64,000 nt of DNA from Lagopus muta. Taxonomy: Eukaryota; Chordata; Aves; Galliformes; Phasianidae. The position numbers were made by a program, and so were the translations under genes. Shown piece after piece: positions 1 to 11,400 of this stretch. The DNA is taken from contig NC_064443.1 in the NCBI RefSeq assembly GCF_023343835.1, positions 13,020,001 through 13,084,000 on the forward strand, in the 5' to 3' direction. Each line of letters opens with the position of its first letter. The stretch's first letter is position 1. The notes under the pieces are model-generated. The model was not told where the DNA came from. It ran no database searches and saw only the letters and a program-made list of their open reading frames with translations.

Positions 1-1974
1 CTAATCACAATCACAGCTAAACTTTGAGAAGTGTAGAGAAACAGGAGGAGCCCCAGGAAATTGCATTGGAGCTGTGGATACTGGCTTCCCCATCAGCAAA
101 AAGAGGTGTGTTTGTGCAAAGCATGTGAATTACACAGGCAGCTCTGCTTACAAACAAGGCAATGAAACAAAATAGGTGGCCTAATATCTACAGCTTCTTT
201 ACTTACTGCAGTAAAGACAAGACTGTATGTGGGAATTGTTTTTAATGGGATCATTTAAAACATTTATCGTTGCTGTTTGTTTACTGTCTATAAAGAGTGG
301 CTGCTTTGTATGATGCCCAAAAACCATTGTGCAAGTTAGAAACATTTTGTATTCATGAGGAAGGCAAATGTGTAAGGTGTTAAAGTGATTTAGTTCAATT
401 GACTGCTGGCTGGATGGCTGAGCAGGAATATTGAGGCATTTAACAATGTTGATGGTATTCAGGACAAACATTTATTCTCCAGAGAGTAGAATTTGATCAG
501 GATGATCAAATGCAACTCACTCTTCTCAATTATTTATGAATTGCGACCCCAGTGCTATTCATCACAGCTGGGTTTTACACCATTTAATTATTCAAAATAA
601 TCACCAACACATTTGTAAACTTGGTCTGGCTTTAAGCTGGCTTTGCTTCAGCTGTCACAAAATCACTGCTATTAACAAATGTTGGACACCTTACGTCCAT
701 GTTTTAGGGAAGGAAAACACTGCTCTAATAGCCCTATTTCTCCCTTTCTCCCAGAGCCCCCTGCTGCGGTTGCCACACCATAGCTGCCAGTCAGGAGACA
801 TGGCTTGAGCCAATTAGTCCTGTTCCTGGGAGCGCAGGGTCCCCTCAGCAGGAACTTAAACTCTCCAGCTGCACTGCACACGAATTCCGTTCTCCCCACT
901 GGCTCAAAATTTAGATAATCTCCTTTGAAGTCAGCATAGCTGCATCAGTTGTGTTTTCTGTGTCGCTGTGGTCTCTGCCTCCTAAAGACTAAACAAAATC
1001 TTCTACAGTGAAGAGAGGGAGTAGGAACAAGAAGGTCGCTGGTTGGGATCAACCTCCCAGCTCCCTTTCATTGCTTATGTTCTGCCCTGCGGACACCTCA
1101 GGGGCCTCATTTTCTGCCTTACAGTTCACAGAGATGGGATGGAAGAGTGAAGCCAGAATTGTTCACAGACCCTGTGGGTGAAACGATGCCTGCTTTTTGG
1201 TGTGAATCTCTGCCTGTGTTTTTGGCAGCTTTGTGTTGTGTGCAGTTCATTTTTAAATGAGGAAGGTGCCTGTGAAAGTAAATTTTATGAATGCTACCTC
1301 CGTCCTCTTAAAACGAGTGTAATTACAGCAAGATCTTTCCTGAATGTGCTTAGGAAGCGTTTCATGTGCAGAGGAAAAAAGGACTGGGAACTCACAAATC
1401 CTGTGATGGAAAGTACATCCAAACTGATTCCTTATTCCCTGTGGGTAACTGCAGTGCAGGTACCCAGCTTTCTTGTCTGGTGATAGCTGGGCTTTCCTCT
1501 ATGTACAGAACTGCTGAGATTTCCTTTGAGTCCCATGAATTTTCAGTTTTTGATATAAGTTAGACATCACCCAATTTGATATTGAGCAACGTTAACTTTT
1601 TGAACTCAAGTCCACACTCCTGCATTATCAGTGCTGGTTTCTGATGTAACTCTTTGTATTTCAGCTTGGGATTTGTTTGACTTAAAGCTGAGAAAAGCTC
1701 AAGGAATTTTTTTGGCCTGTTCCCAGGCAGCACCAGCCCTTTTTGCCGTGGCATATGGGGTGAGATGCCATGTTTTCACTGGGCAGCACTGGGGCAGGGT
1801 TTGGTGCCTCTTTCCCTGTGTGCACTGGAACAAGACTGAGGAGAGACTGAGAGGTGTAGCCAGGAATTTTCTTGGCATTGCTATGTTTAATAGACGTTTA
1901 CAGACTTTTCTTCCATAAATTTCTGGCTGCTTCTCAAACCCTGGTAGACTCTTAGTACCTAAAAGCACTGATGC

Positions 1975-2616
1975 CCAGCTTCCCACAGCAGTGAATTCTA
2001 CAATTTGTTTCTCTAGAAAGGATTTCCTTTTGTTTTAACTCATGCCTGATAACACCTCTGTGTCTCCTGGTTTTTGCATTACAAAGTACATCCTTTTTCA
2101 TTTAAACGCTTCGTATGATTCTCTGTGCTTCTGTGTATGATATTATCCCTTCCTTCATCAACATTTTTGAAATCTGAAGTATTTGATCTGTTGTTTGAGG
2201 AAGCCATTGTACACTTAGGGTGACACCTTTTTTCTTCCTCTGCCTTATCCTTTCTGAGGTGGGGAGACCAAAACTGTGCACAGCGTGCAATGAGTGGATT
2301 TACTGCAGAGTTCTGCAGGAGCACAGTGATGTTTTCTCTTTGGTTTTCTATTACTTTCATCCTTCCTAACATACTATTTGTTTTTTAACAACTATTGAGC
2401 ACTCAGCTGACACCTCTAGAAAACTATCAGCTGTGACCCCAAGGTCTCGTCACTGAATGGCAATAGCAAATTGAGAAGCTGTCAGTGTGTATATATAGTT
2501 AGGGTTGTTTTTCTCAAGTACATCACTTTGCATTTATCAACATTGAATTTCATTTGCCATTTTATCATTCAGCCACTTCGTACTGGGAGATCATTCTGCT
2601 TCCCTTGGCAAACAGC

Positions 2617-2647
<31 letters not shown>

Positions 2648-3110
2648 TCCTGAATAATTTTGTATTATAAACACACTTTGTCTCCTTTGCAGTCCATTTA
2701 TGAATAGATTAGGTCCCCACGATGTCCCACTGGAGAAATGTGAGCACTGACAATTCCCATGTGGTAAATACCTGTTCATATGCAAAAGGAATTTTCCTTT
2801 TGCTCCTCAACAGATCAGTTTTTTGAGTAATGTTTGCTGAGAGGCCTTTTCAAAAACATTTCAGAAATCCATATATGTGACTCTCTTCTAGACTGTCCTT
2901 GCCTATGGGCTTCCTCAGGGACCTCTCCACAGTGTGTTAGAGGCACTCACTAACTCTGCTATTTATTATGGTGTCTAGCAGTTTTCCCCATAGACCAGTC
3001 AGACTTAGTGGGCTGTAGTGCCTGAAATCCCTTCTGATTCTCTTTTGCAAAACTGGTGTCACATTCGCCATCTTCTGTCCCCCTGATACTCAAGTCTGAT
3101 TACGTAGGGC
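1975..3110 (-). mobile_element. Old CR1-clade LINE fragment, reverse strand
   Basis: Read on the minus strand, this stretch resembles the 3' half of an amniote CR1-type non-LTR retrotransposon, covering the end of the reverse-transcriptase region and what follows it. Several blocks match recalled family sequence in the expected order: around 1985-2040, 2250-2290, 2400-2440, 2515-2575 and 2960-3085. All frames are broken by stops and small indels, so it is a dead copy. A T-run at 2619-2641 interrupts it. The borders are approximate. This is recognition from memory of the family, not an alignment. Confidence 0.7.
2619..2641. repeat. Poly-T run
   Basis: A run of about 22 T follows CAAACAGC and ends at AAATTATCC. 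It lies inside the old LINE fragment, so it is either microsatellite growth or the tail of a small later insertion on the minus strand. No target-site duplication was identified. Confidence 0.85.
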
Positions 3111-4140
3111 ATGTGCCCTCCAAATTCTTGTATCAGAAAGAGTGTGAAGTGCCACCTCCCACAGTAAAGCTTTTCACTCCCTCCTCCTGGCCTGTTTCTG
3201 GAAGAGCACAGTAATTTCTTCTCATAGTCATGTCCTTTCGCTCTGAGATTGGAGCATTAAGCCAAGAAATCACCGTCCATCCCCAAAGCTAACTGTGAAT
3301 TTGTGTGTTATAATGTCCTATTTGGATTTCTGAGATCCGATGATTTTATTTACCTCCCCCCAAATTCTGAGTGGGTCGGTCAGCACTGCTGCAGGAGCGA
3401 TTAGAGCAGGTGAGTGCCGTCTCTGCAGACCTCTCTCCTGCCTGTGGCTGTCCGAGTACAGTGAATCATTGCCAATTTGGAGTCTGAACAGGCTCGCTGA
3501 ACTCGGAGGCAGGCTGTCTAGCTCCCTCATCACATAAATTGAAAATATCTTTATTCTCCAGTGGCACCTTTCTTCTAAACGTCTTAAAGAGTAAGAAAAT
3601 AACGAATCCATATCTTCAGTGATGGGGCTTTGCTGGCGTTATTCTCATGGTTGTTGCGACTCGGGGCAGGGGTCCCAAGCTCTCTTTAACCAGCGACCTC
3701 GGAATGTTATTCTCTTGTGAAGGGCTGCATTGAAGACTGAGATAATGCTGTGCTTTGCACATTTCTTGAGACACTAAAAATACTGTGTAGTTATACTGGC
3801 GTCCTTTACAGATTAGACACAGCGTACACCAGACCCATACTTATTACAGTATCTACACCAAGGAATTTGGCAGTAGAAAGATGCCATTTCAAAAGCGTGC
3901 TGCTAGCAAACATTGCTGCATTGGGAAATGTTTTAGAAACCTGACCTAAAACTGCCATAATTAAGGGTATTCTCAGGCTGTGCATTGCTGCAGTGAAAGC
4001 AAAGGGAAGCAGCACTGTGCAGCTGGAGGATGAAGGATCCCTGCAGAGGAGGACCTTCCTGGAGTCTAGCTCAGATCCAGACCAACAAGCTGGCATGAAT
4101 TAAGAGATAAAGTTGAAGAGAAACAGCAAAAGAAATTCAG

Positions 4141-4275
4141 ATACCATACAATCATTTAGGTTGAAAAAGACCTTTAAGATCATCAAGTCCAACCATCAAC
4201 CTGACCTACCATTCACATCACCAAACCAAGTCCCTTAGTTCCACATCCACACACTTCTTAAATACCTCCTGGCTG
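4141..4275 (-). mobile_element. CR1 3' tail, reverse strand
   Basis: The block starts with a diverged form of the CR1 terminus (ATCATTTAGGTTGAAAAAG). It continues with CCTTTAAGATCATCAAGTCC and a 'caaccat...' stretch that is standard for the 3' end of avian CR1 read in reverse. It is 5'-truncated, as most CR1 copies are. The right edge near 4275 is approximate. Confidence 0.85.
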
Positions 4276-6183
4276 GCTGTCACTAATGATATTCTCAAAA
4301 GTCTGTGCCTAGAAGCCCCACTCAGAGGAACCATAGCTGCACATGAGGAGTGCGAGGTTTTGGCCATATTCCCACCTCCATACACACCGAAGGGCAGGAT
4401 GCAGTGAGCAGATGCTCCACCATCCGCTGCTCTCACATCTGCAGGCAGCACTGGGTATACAGCCCAGCAGCATGCACGCCTCATCAGTGGTCCCAACTTG
4501 CTCACACTTGCATCAATTTTTAACTCTTTATTCATGATTCCTCCGCTCTTATTCCTGTGTTCAGTCCTTTTGGTTTATTTATTTTCCCCTTCTGTCTAGG
4601 CTGTCCCCAGCTCACCTCTCTCGTAAGTGCCATCAGAGAGTTTCTACTAGTGCTAAATTATTGCAAAAATCTACACTGCTCCTGTGGGAGATCTTCAGAT
4701 GCTATTTGCTGTCTCTATTGGTGTGCCATGCTCATGTTTGCTGTGATAAAAGAAACAGCAAGAGCACTACCACAGAACTCTCTAATTTGGGATTAAAATA
4801 ATAGATCAAAAATGATCTTAAAGGCGGATGAACGAACTGCTTTGGTACTGAAAAATACCACAATTATATCAAAACGGAGCAGTGGATCTTCTCTAATTTA
4901 GCCCTTCAGATTAGGATCCTTCCTTTGTTCACGACTCCTGCTCATTGCTATTCATAGGCTTTTACAGTTCAGCTCCTCCTAGGACATCTCCTTAATGAAC
5001 TAATGGGAAACAACAGCAGCACTGCATAAGGCCAAATCAAGAGACCGAGTTCCTGCTCAGTCACTGTAGCAAAAATTCCTGCTCAGAGCCTTGTATTGCC
5101 AGCAAGATGCTGGAGCTGTTTGATTTTACACTTAAATGGAAATTCTTTGAAGTTTAGGAGAAACTAATCTTTAACTTGTTTCAGAAAGGCAATGAAAATG
5201 GGTCGTTAAACCTGGGTGTATCAAATTCCAATTAGCATTAGCATGGACAATATAATTAAAAGCTAAATTAGCCATAATAGCGTAGACTAGAACACTTTTT
5301 ACAGTAACTAACAGTCAACTGAAACGATGCACTTGGTTTCTTGGGTTGTCAATGATAAGTTGAAAGGACAGAATGAGATCCTTTATCCATTTATCTTTGG
5401 ACAGTAATGTGTTCTGCAGAGTTAAACACGAGGAGCAGCAGCACACCTTTACAATCACTAGAAGAGACCAAGCAGGATTGAGGAAACTGAAGAAAAGAGC
5501 CCAGAGCTGAAAGTTCCTTTGATATGAGATGGTGAATAACGCACGTAGTGACAGGGGCAGTGTTCTGCTCTGAGATGCTAAAAGCAGTTAAGTGCTAATT
5601 GCAGAGTTTGTTAAGGCTGCAGTGAGCAGCCTGGGATCAGACCTGACCTGGCCGTTTGCCTGCAAACTTAGGCTGTAGCAGTGATACGAGGTGGGGATGC
5701 CTCACATGCAGATGAATGACTTGCCAGCCAGCAGGAAGCTGGAGGACGTCGTCTGTCCTCTGGCCACTTGTCGGCCAGCTGCAGTGCCCCAATGCCTTCT
5801 TTGCGTTGTGGACTGGAGCAGGCAGGCTGAACTTGAAATGGCCTTTTATTGTTCTACACTGATGTTACAAAAGACAAGGGAAAAGAAAAAAGGAGGCGCA
5901 TTGGCAAGGGGAGGCTTTTCTTGAACGGCCTCCTTTTGCTGCTCTTCTGCCGGGTGCAGGGTAGAAATCCACCATTGTAGCAGTTTGCCAGAGTATTAAA
6001 ATTCATTTAAAACGTTCAGTGTTAAGAAAAGGCATTTTCAGAGGATCGGCTCTCACAGCATAAGACCGTCTTTTCCACTGCTGTGTTTTTCACCATCTTC
6101 CCTTAATCTTCCTCTTCTATTAACTTTGTATTGGCCAGCTGGGAACACGTACAGCTGAGAAAACAGTCGGCATCAACATAAAA

Positions 6184-6333
6184 AGGTTAATTAAAGTGAT
6201 TAACCTTACCAACAATTCCCTTATGGAAGAATCCTATAGAATTTAATAGAAAGGGATGCATTTACTATGTAGTATTTAAACTGTCAGAGAAAATTCCTTA
6301 GCAGGGATGTAATTCCCTATTAAATTCTCTGAC
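6184..6333. repeat. Cluster of perfect inverted repeats
   Basis: Three inverted repeats sit within 150 bp. AGGTTAAT (6184-6191) pairs with ATTAACCT (6199-6206) across a 7-base loop. AGAATTTAATA (6238-6248) pairs with TATTAAATTCT (6318-6328). GTCAGAGAA (6283-6291) pairs with TTCTCTGAC (6325-6333). The last two share their right arm, so they are alternative folds. No coding potential is seen. It could be a decayed small DNA transposon, a regulatory element or chance in AT-rich sequence. Confidence 0.6.
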
Positions 6334-8314
6334 TTTTGAGAGTATTCTCCACAGAACCTTACTGGATTCATCTGCACTGCATGTGGCATAAATATTTCAA
6401 CGCTAATAATGTCTGAAGAGAGTTTTGTAGTGATATGTGTTTGAAGTCAGGCTTTTCAGAAATGGAGGAGCATTTTTTAGGGGTGACCTCGAGCAGCACA
6501 GCAAGGATGTTACATGATTTCAACCTGTAGAAAAATAAATAAATAGAAGGTAAAAGAAAGTGTCATTAAATGAAAGCAAGAGGGAAGTGATGCTGCTTTG
6601 CCATTTGTGACTGAGGCTGCACTGATCCTGCCTGCTGTATAAGCAGAAGTCACCTGTTTACTGGAGCTGACAAACAGCATCAGGGGAAGCACACACTGTA
6701 GTGTGGGTTTTCTTCTGTGCTAGAAATGGAACTATGAAAATTCTATTAGGACCAGCTGAGAGTTTTGCCTGATTCTTCTTTGTCTTTGCTCAGCTCATCT
6801 CCTTGAATGTGAATGTAGTGTATTTCTCCCTGTGGAGAAAAAAGCAATTGTTATTTGGGAGTGTCGTGTGGCCATAAAAGCTGTAAAATGTTCAAGGTTT
6901 TAGTATACTTGGCACTTCCAAAATGTAAATGTTGGGGAAGATATGAAAACTGCAGTGCATCTCCTTTGTGAAACGTCTGCATAATGCTGAACTCTGATAC
7001 ATCTGCTGTTTGTATAGCATTTCTCTTGATAATTTTTCTCTGTCACTTAGCTTGTGATCATTGTAGCAGCTTTGAGCTCCTAATGACTTTCTCTCTTAGG
7101 CAGGTTCTATGCTGTTGTTTTTAAAGCCCGTAGTACAAAGTAATTCGGCACTTCCCCATCCATCCTTGGGGAAATGGATTCTATTTGGTGAGATTTCTGG
7201 GACTTGGCAGTGATTTGAATAACCAGCTTCTTCCACCATTTTGTTAATTCCAAACATTGATATGTTTTTCAAAAATGTGTTTTAAAACTGCAAATATTTA
7301 AGCTAATGATGAAAAGGGGGTTTGCTTTGTCAAGAAGGTTGTAAAAGAAGAAAATCGGACTCAGGAGTGGTATAATATGTGAGTTGGAGGATTGCAGTGA
7401 TTTGGTTTGCAGGGCAGTCCTGATGGGTGTGACTGTAGGGCAGCCTGGCTGAGGGAAATAGCTGCTCTTCTGAAAGGGCAAAGAACCGATGGTGCACTGC
7501 CCCATTTCAGTAGCTCTGCGTTCTGCTCTTCAGTGAGGTGAGGAAGGATCAGGTGAAGAGCTGAAAAGTCAATTGGAATTAGGTATCTGACCTAACTAGG
7601 CTGCTGTCTGCATTTCTAGCTTCATGAGCACTTTGCAAGCCCAAACGCGTCCTGCTTTGTAAATGACTGAATAGACGTAGCTCCAGAATATATACGTGGA
7701 TACAACCTTTTATCTTTTTCACTGTATTGTTGGCTGTTAATCACTGTCCAAGCAGTGGTATTTAAAGCACTAGCTGCTACCTTCAGCAATCTATTTTATT
7801 TATACTTTATAAAAGGCATCTCTTCAGAGAACTAGCAAAAGGTCAATGCCAAACTGAAATGTCAGAAATCCTGTTTGGAGAGGTTATAAGCAAATAAGTT
7901 GTCCTGCAGTCAAAAGTCTTCTGTTGAAATGGTTTTGATGTTTAATTTCGTAGCCTACACTGGGGCCGTTCCTGCCTTTGAAAGCACTCTGTCTTCTGAA
8001 GAGGGGAGAGAGTGGGGCATCAGGAGATGCAGTCCAGAAGATGGATGGACTGCTGGTCAGAGGGGCACAGTAGACTATTGCAGTGCCCGGACTGCATCTG
8101 TCACAGGTCTGTGGAGAGAAGGGCATCAGGGAGCAGCGAATGCCTTCTTAGTTTAAGCAGACCATGTCCTACAGGACAATACTGAATGACTGTGTTTAAT
8201 TCAGCGAGTAAGATATTGGTACTTTAAACATGGTTTCTGTGAGCTGTTGCAGAAGGAGATAAAACTTCATTCTTCGTGCTGACACATTTTCTGTTTGAAT
8301 AATTTTATGCCTAG

Positions 8315-8411
8315 GAAGTGCAGCGCTGTACGGCCGACATGAACATCACTGCAGAGCACTCCAACCACCCTGACAACAAGCACAAGAACAGATATATCAA
8401 CATCCTAGCGT
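8315..8411 (+). CDS. PTPRG: PTPRG exon: start of phosphatase domain D1
   Basis: This 97-bp exon starts in phase 0 with GAA GTG CAG and ends one base into a Tyr codon before GTAAGT. It encodes [15 protein letters not shown] and runs to [11 protein letters not shown]. The KNRY motif at the end contributes to phosphotyrosine recognition in receptor phosphatases, and the preceding helix is the D1 'wedge' region. Confidence 0.95.
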
Positions 8412-11400
8412 GTAAGTAAGCACAACTGCAAGCATATTTAATCAGCCAGGAAAGGCACTCTCACAATGTGTCTGTGTGGTCTGAAGTTATATTGTTCCAC
8501 AACAACTAATAAATATGTGGAATTGCAGCTGGGAGGGCATTTTCCTTCTAAAGGCCGTGGACATTCTTGCTTCTCTGAGGCTACAATTTCACTCCAGCTT
8601 TTGTTTTAAAGTATTTTGCAGTTTGATGGTCCAAGTGTAGATTTAGAAGTTATCAGTTTACTATGAAACTTTGTGGAGGAATAACTGGGATAAATTGATG
8701 ATCAGAGCTCTTCTGGTTGCAAACATCTGAAAACTGGCCTAAGGGAAGTGCATGGTGGAGCAGCGAGTTTTACTGATGATCCCTGGGATTCCTTTGTATT
8801 CCCAAAGATGCTAAATCTTACAGAGTACATCTGCTGTATTTCAACCTGCTTCAACTGTGCGTATGACTTGGACAAGCGGTGATCTTTGTAGCACAGTGCT
8901 GGCTTTGCCTGTATTCCTCTGAGAACTGCAAATCTGGACACAGCTCTAGAGTGCAGATTTGTACAGGGCTGGAGTGTAAATGCAGTAACTTTTCTCTGAT
9001 GTGGAACAAATGGCAGATGCAGCAGTTACTGTGGTTTAGGAATGAAAACGGAGAGCAACGACATTAAGTTCCTATGTTTATAAATGTTGCAGTAAATCTT
9101 GAATGTTTTTCATGGCATAGGGATTAAATGGGTGTATCCCATGCTTAGAACCAGTCGAGGTACAGGCTGAGCACCAGTAGCACTCTCACTGCGTGTCCTT
9201 GTGCAAGGAGATCCTGTGCAATTGTCCCAGCTGTGATTTTAGACAGAGGTGTCTGGTCCCTCTAAGCACTGAGAGAAGCACCCTTAGAGAACTGAAGCAG
9301 GAACTTCAGTACTACAGATGGCACCAGGAGGAACCTCTTTCTCCATTCATATGTTGGAAGGCAAATAAAGCCAGATGTTTCCTTCTTGAAGTTAGCCTAT
9401 GTCTCATTTCTGCATGTGTTGGAAGCACCTCCCAGCCTCACACTGCTGCTCAAAAGCAGAAGGGCTGCCATTTTTTTTCTGATTTAAGCAAGAAGCCAGG
9501 TGTTGGAGTGCAAGAAGAACAAGAGCTAAAGAGTGCAACAGCGTGATCCAAAGTCTGTCTTCTCGGTGTGTTGAGGGTGGTGAAGGAGTGGGGACATTTG
9601 CTCTGCTCCTTGAGCCAGCAGAGCTGAGGGACTGCTGCCATGATCAGATGGCCGAGAACAGTCACATTCCACTTCAATCCAAAGCCAGTTGCTTCAAGGT
9701 ATTAATAAGAGCTACTCCAATACATGGGAATTAGGATGTTTACTTGCAATTCTGCATCATATTTCCTTAATGCTTCTTGTTCTGTTCTTTGTCCTGCAGA
9801 TGATCACAGTAGGGTGAAGCTGAGGCCTTTACCAGGAAAAGATTCTAAGCACAGTGACTACATTAATGCTAATTATGTTGATGTAAGTTATTTGAATTAT
9901 TTTTTCTTCTCTAAATCCTTCCCCAATGAGGAAGCATTGCTACTCGTGAAATGTTCATGTTTTCCAGCTTCACGTAAGAGTTTTGCTACAAATTCCTCGC
10001 TATTCTGAATGAAAAAGGCACCTTTCTTTGTTACCTTTAAATTATTAATTTCTCTGCCATGATACTGCTTTCATCTCACTTGGCATTATGGTTTTCTTTG
10101 AAGGGTTACAACAAAGCAAAAGCCTACATTGCTACCCAGGGACCTTTAAAGTCTACCTTTGAAGATTTCTGGAGGATGATTTGGGAACAAAATACTGGAA
10201 TCATTGTCATGATCACAAACCTTGTTGAAAAAGGAAGAGTAAGAGATTTTCTAGTTTGTTAGCAAATACTCCTTACCATCTCTCCAAATCACGTGGGCAG
10301 AATTTGTTTTAAATGGTCTGGGATGATACATGCTGATGTCTAAAATGTACCTAAATAACTGAGGGTTACATAGCTAGCCATGATTTTACTTTTTAAAAAA
10401 GCTCTAACCACAAATACAAAGAAACAGCTCAAACCTTCAGCCAACCCATCCAACTGTGTCTTTGTTCAGAGAAAATGCGATCAGTACTGGCCGTCAGAGA
10501 ATAGCGAGGAGTATGGCAACATAATAGTCACGCTGAAGAGCACAAACATTCATGCCTGCTACACTGTGCGCCGCTTCACGGTCAGGAACACAAAGATGAA
10601 AAAGGTGGGTGAAGCCTTCACTGTTCTCATCCAGATGCCTTCTAGCTTGTGCGGGATGCAAGCCGCACGGGAGCAAAATTCAGCTGTTGCGTAGGCAACT
10701 TGAAGCAGCAGTGGATGGGAAATGAGTAAGCAAAAACAGGATTACAAGGAACCTGGTGATAGGTTTAACCTGTATTTCTTTCTCTCGAGTTTGTTACCAC
10801 CTTGGTATCAGAGCTGCTGCTGTCTTTTCCTTGCACTATGTCTTTTCCTACGTCTTCTCCTTGCACTGTGTCTCCACCAAACAAAAGCAGAGCTGCAGGA
10901 GATTCTTTTTGTCATAGTCCGACACATTTTCATCTGGGCAAGCTAATAGGACCGAATGGAGGAATTGAAGTAAAACTGAAGGATTCTTTGCTTCTCTTTC
11001 CTGATCTTTCTCTTCTTTCTGCTTACAATTTGCATGCAGGGTCAGAAAGGAAACCCAAAAGGGCGCCAGAATGAGAGAACGGTTATTCAGTATCACTACA
11101 CTCAGTGGCCTGACATGGGTGTGCCAGAGTATGCCCTTCCTGTGCTGACCTTCGTTAGGAGATCATCTGCAGCCAGAACCCCGGACATGGGACCAGTGGT
11201 TGTGCACTGCAGGTATGAAGAATCACAGAATCATAGAATGGCTTGGGTTGGAAGGGCCTCAGAGATCATTGAATTCCAACCTGATGCTGTGGGCTGGTCG
11301 CCAGCCACCAGCTCAGGCTGTACAGGGCCCCTTCCAGCCTGGACTCCACTTCCAGGGATGGGGCATGCATAGCTCTCTGGGCAGCCTGTTCAAGCACCTC

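Larger units (their letters stand above)
1..8314 (+). other. PTPRG: PTPRG intron upstream of the first D1 exon (partial)
   Basis: There is no coding exon before 8315. I looked for the preceding PTPRG juxtamembrane exon, which should end just before the Glu-Val-Gln-Arg-Cys start of the first exon here, and did not find it, so it must lie left of the window. The stretch is AT-rich intron sequence with scattered short open frames that look like chance. It contains an old LINE piece (about 1975-3110), a T-run near 2619, a CR1 tail near 4141 and a cluster of inverted repeats at 6184-6333. The acceptor at 8311-8314 reads CTAG after a T-rich stretch. Confidence 0.75.

Noticed and set aside
1-8314. 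Search for the preceding PTPRG exon (juxtamembrane segment)
   Set aside because: No segment with the expected end and a GT donor was found; it must lie left of the window.
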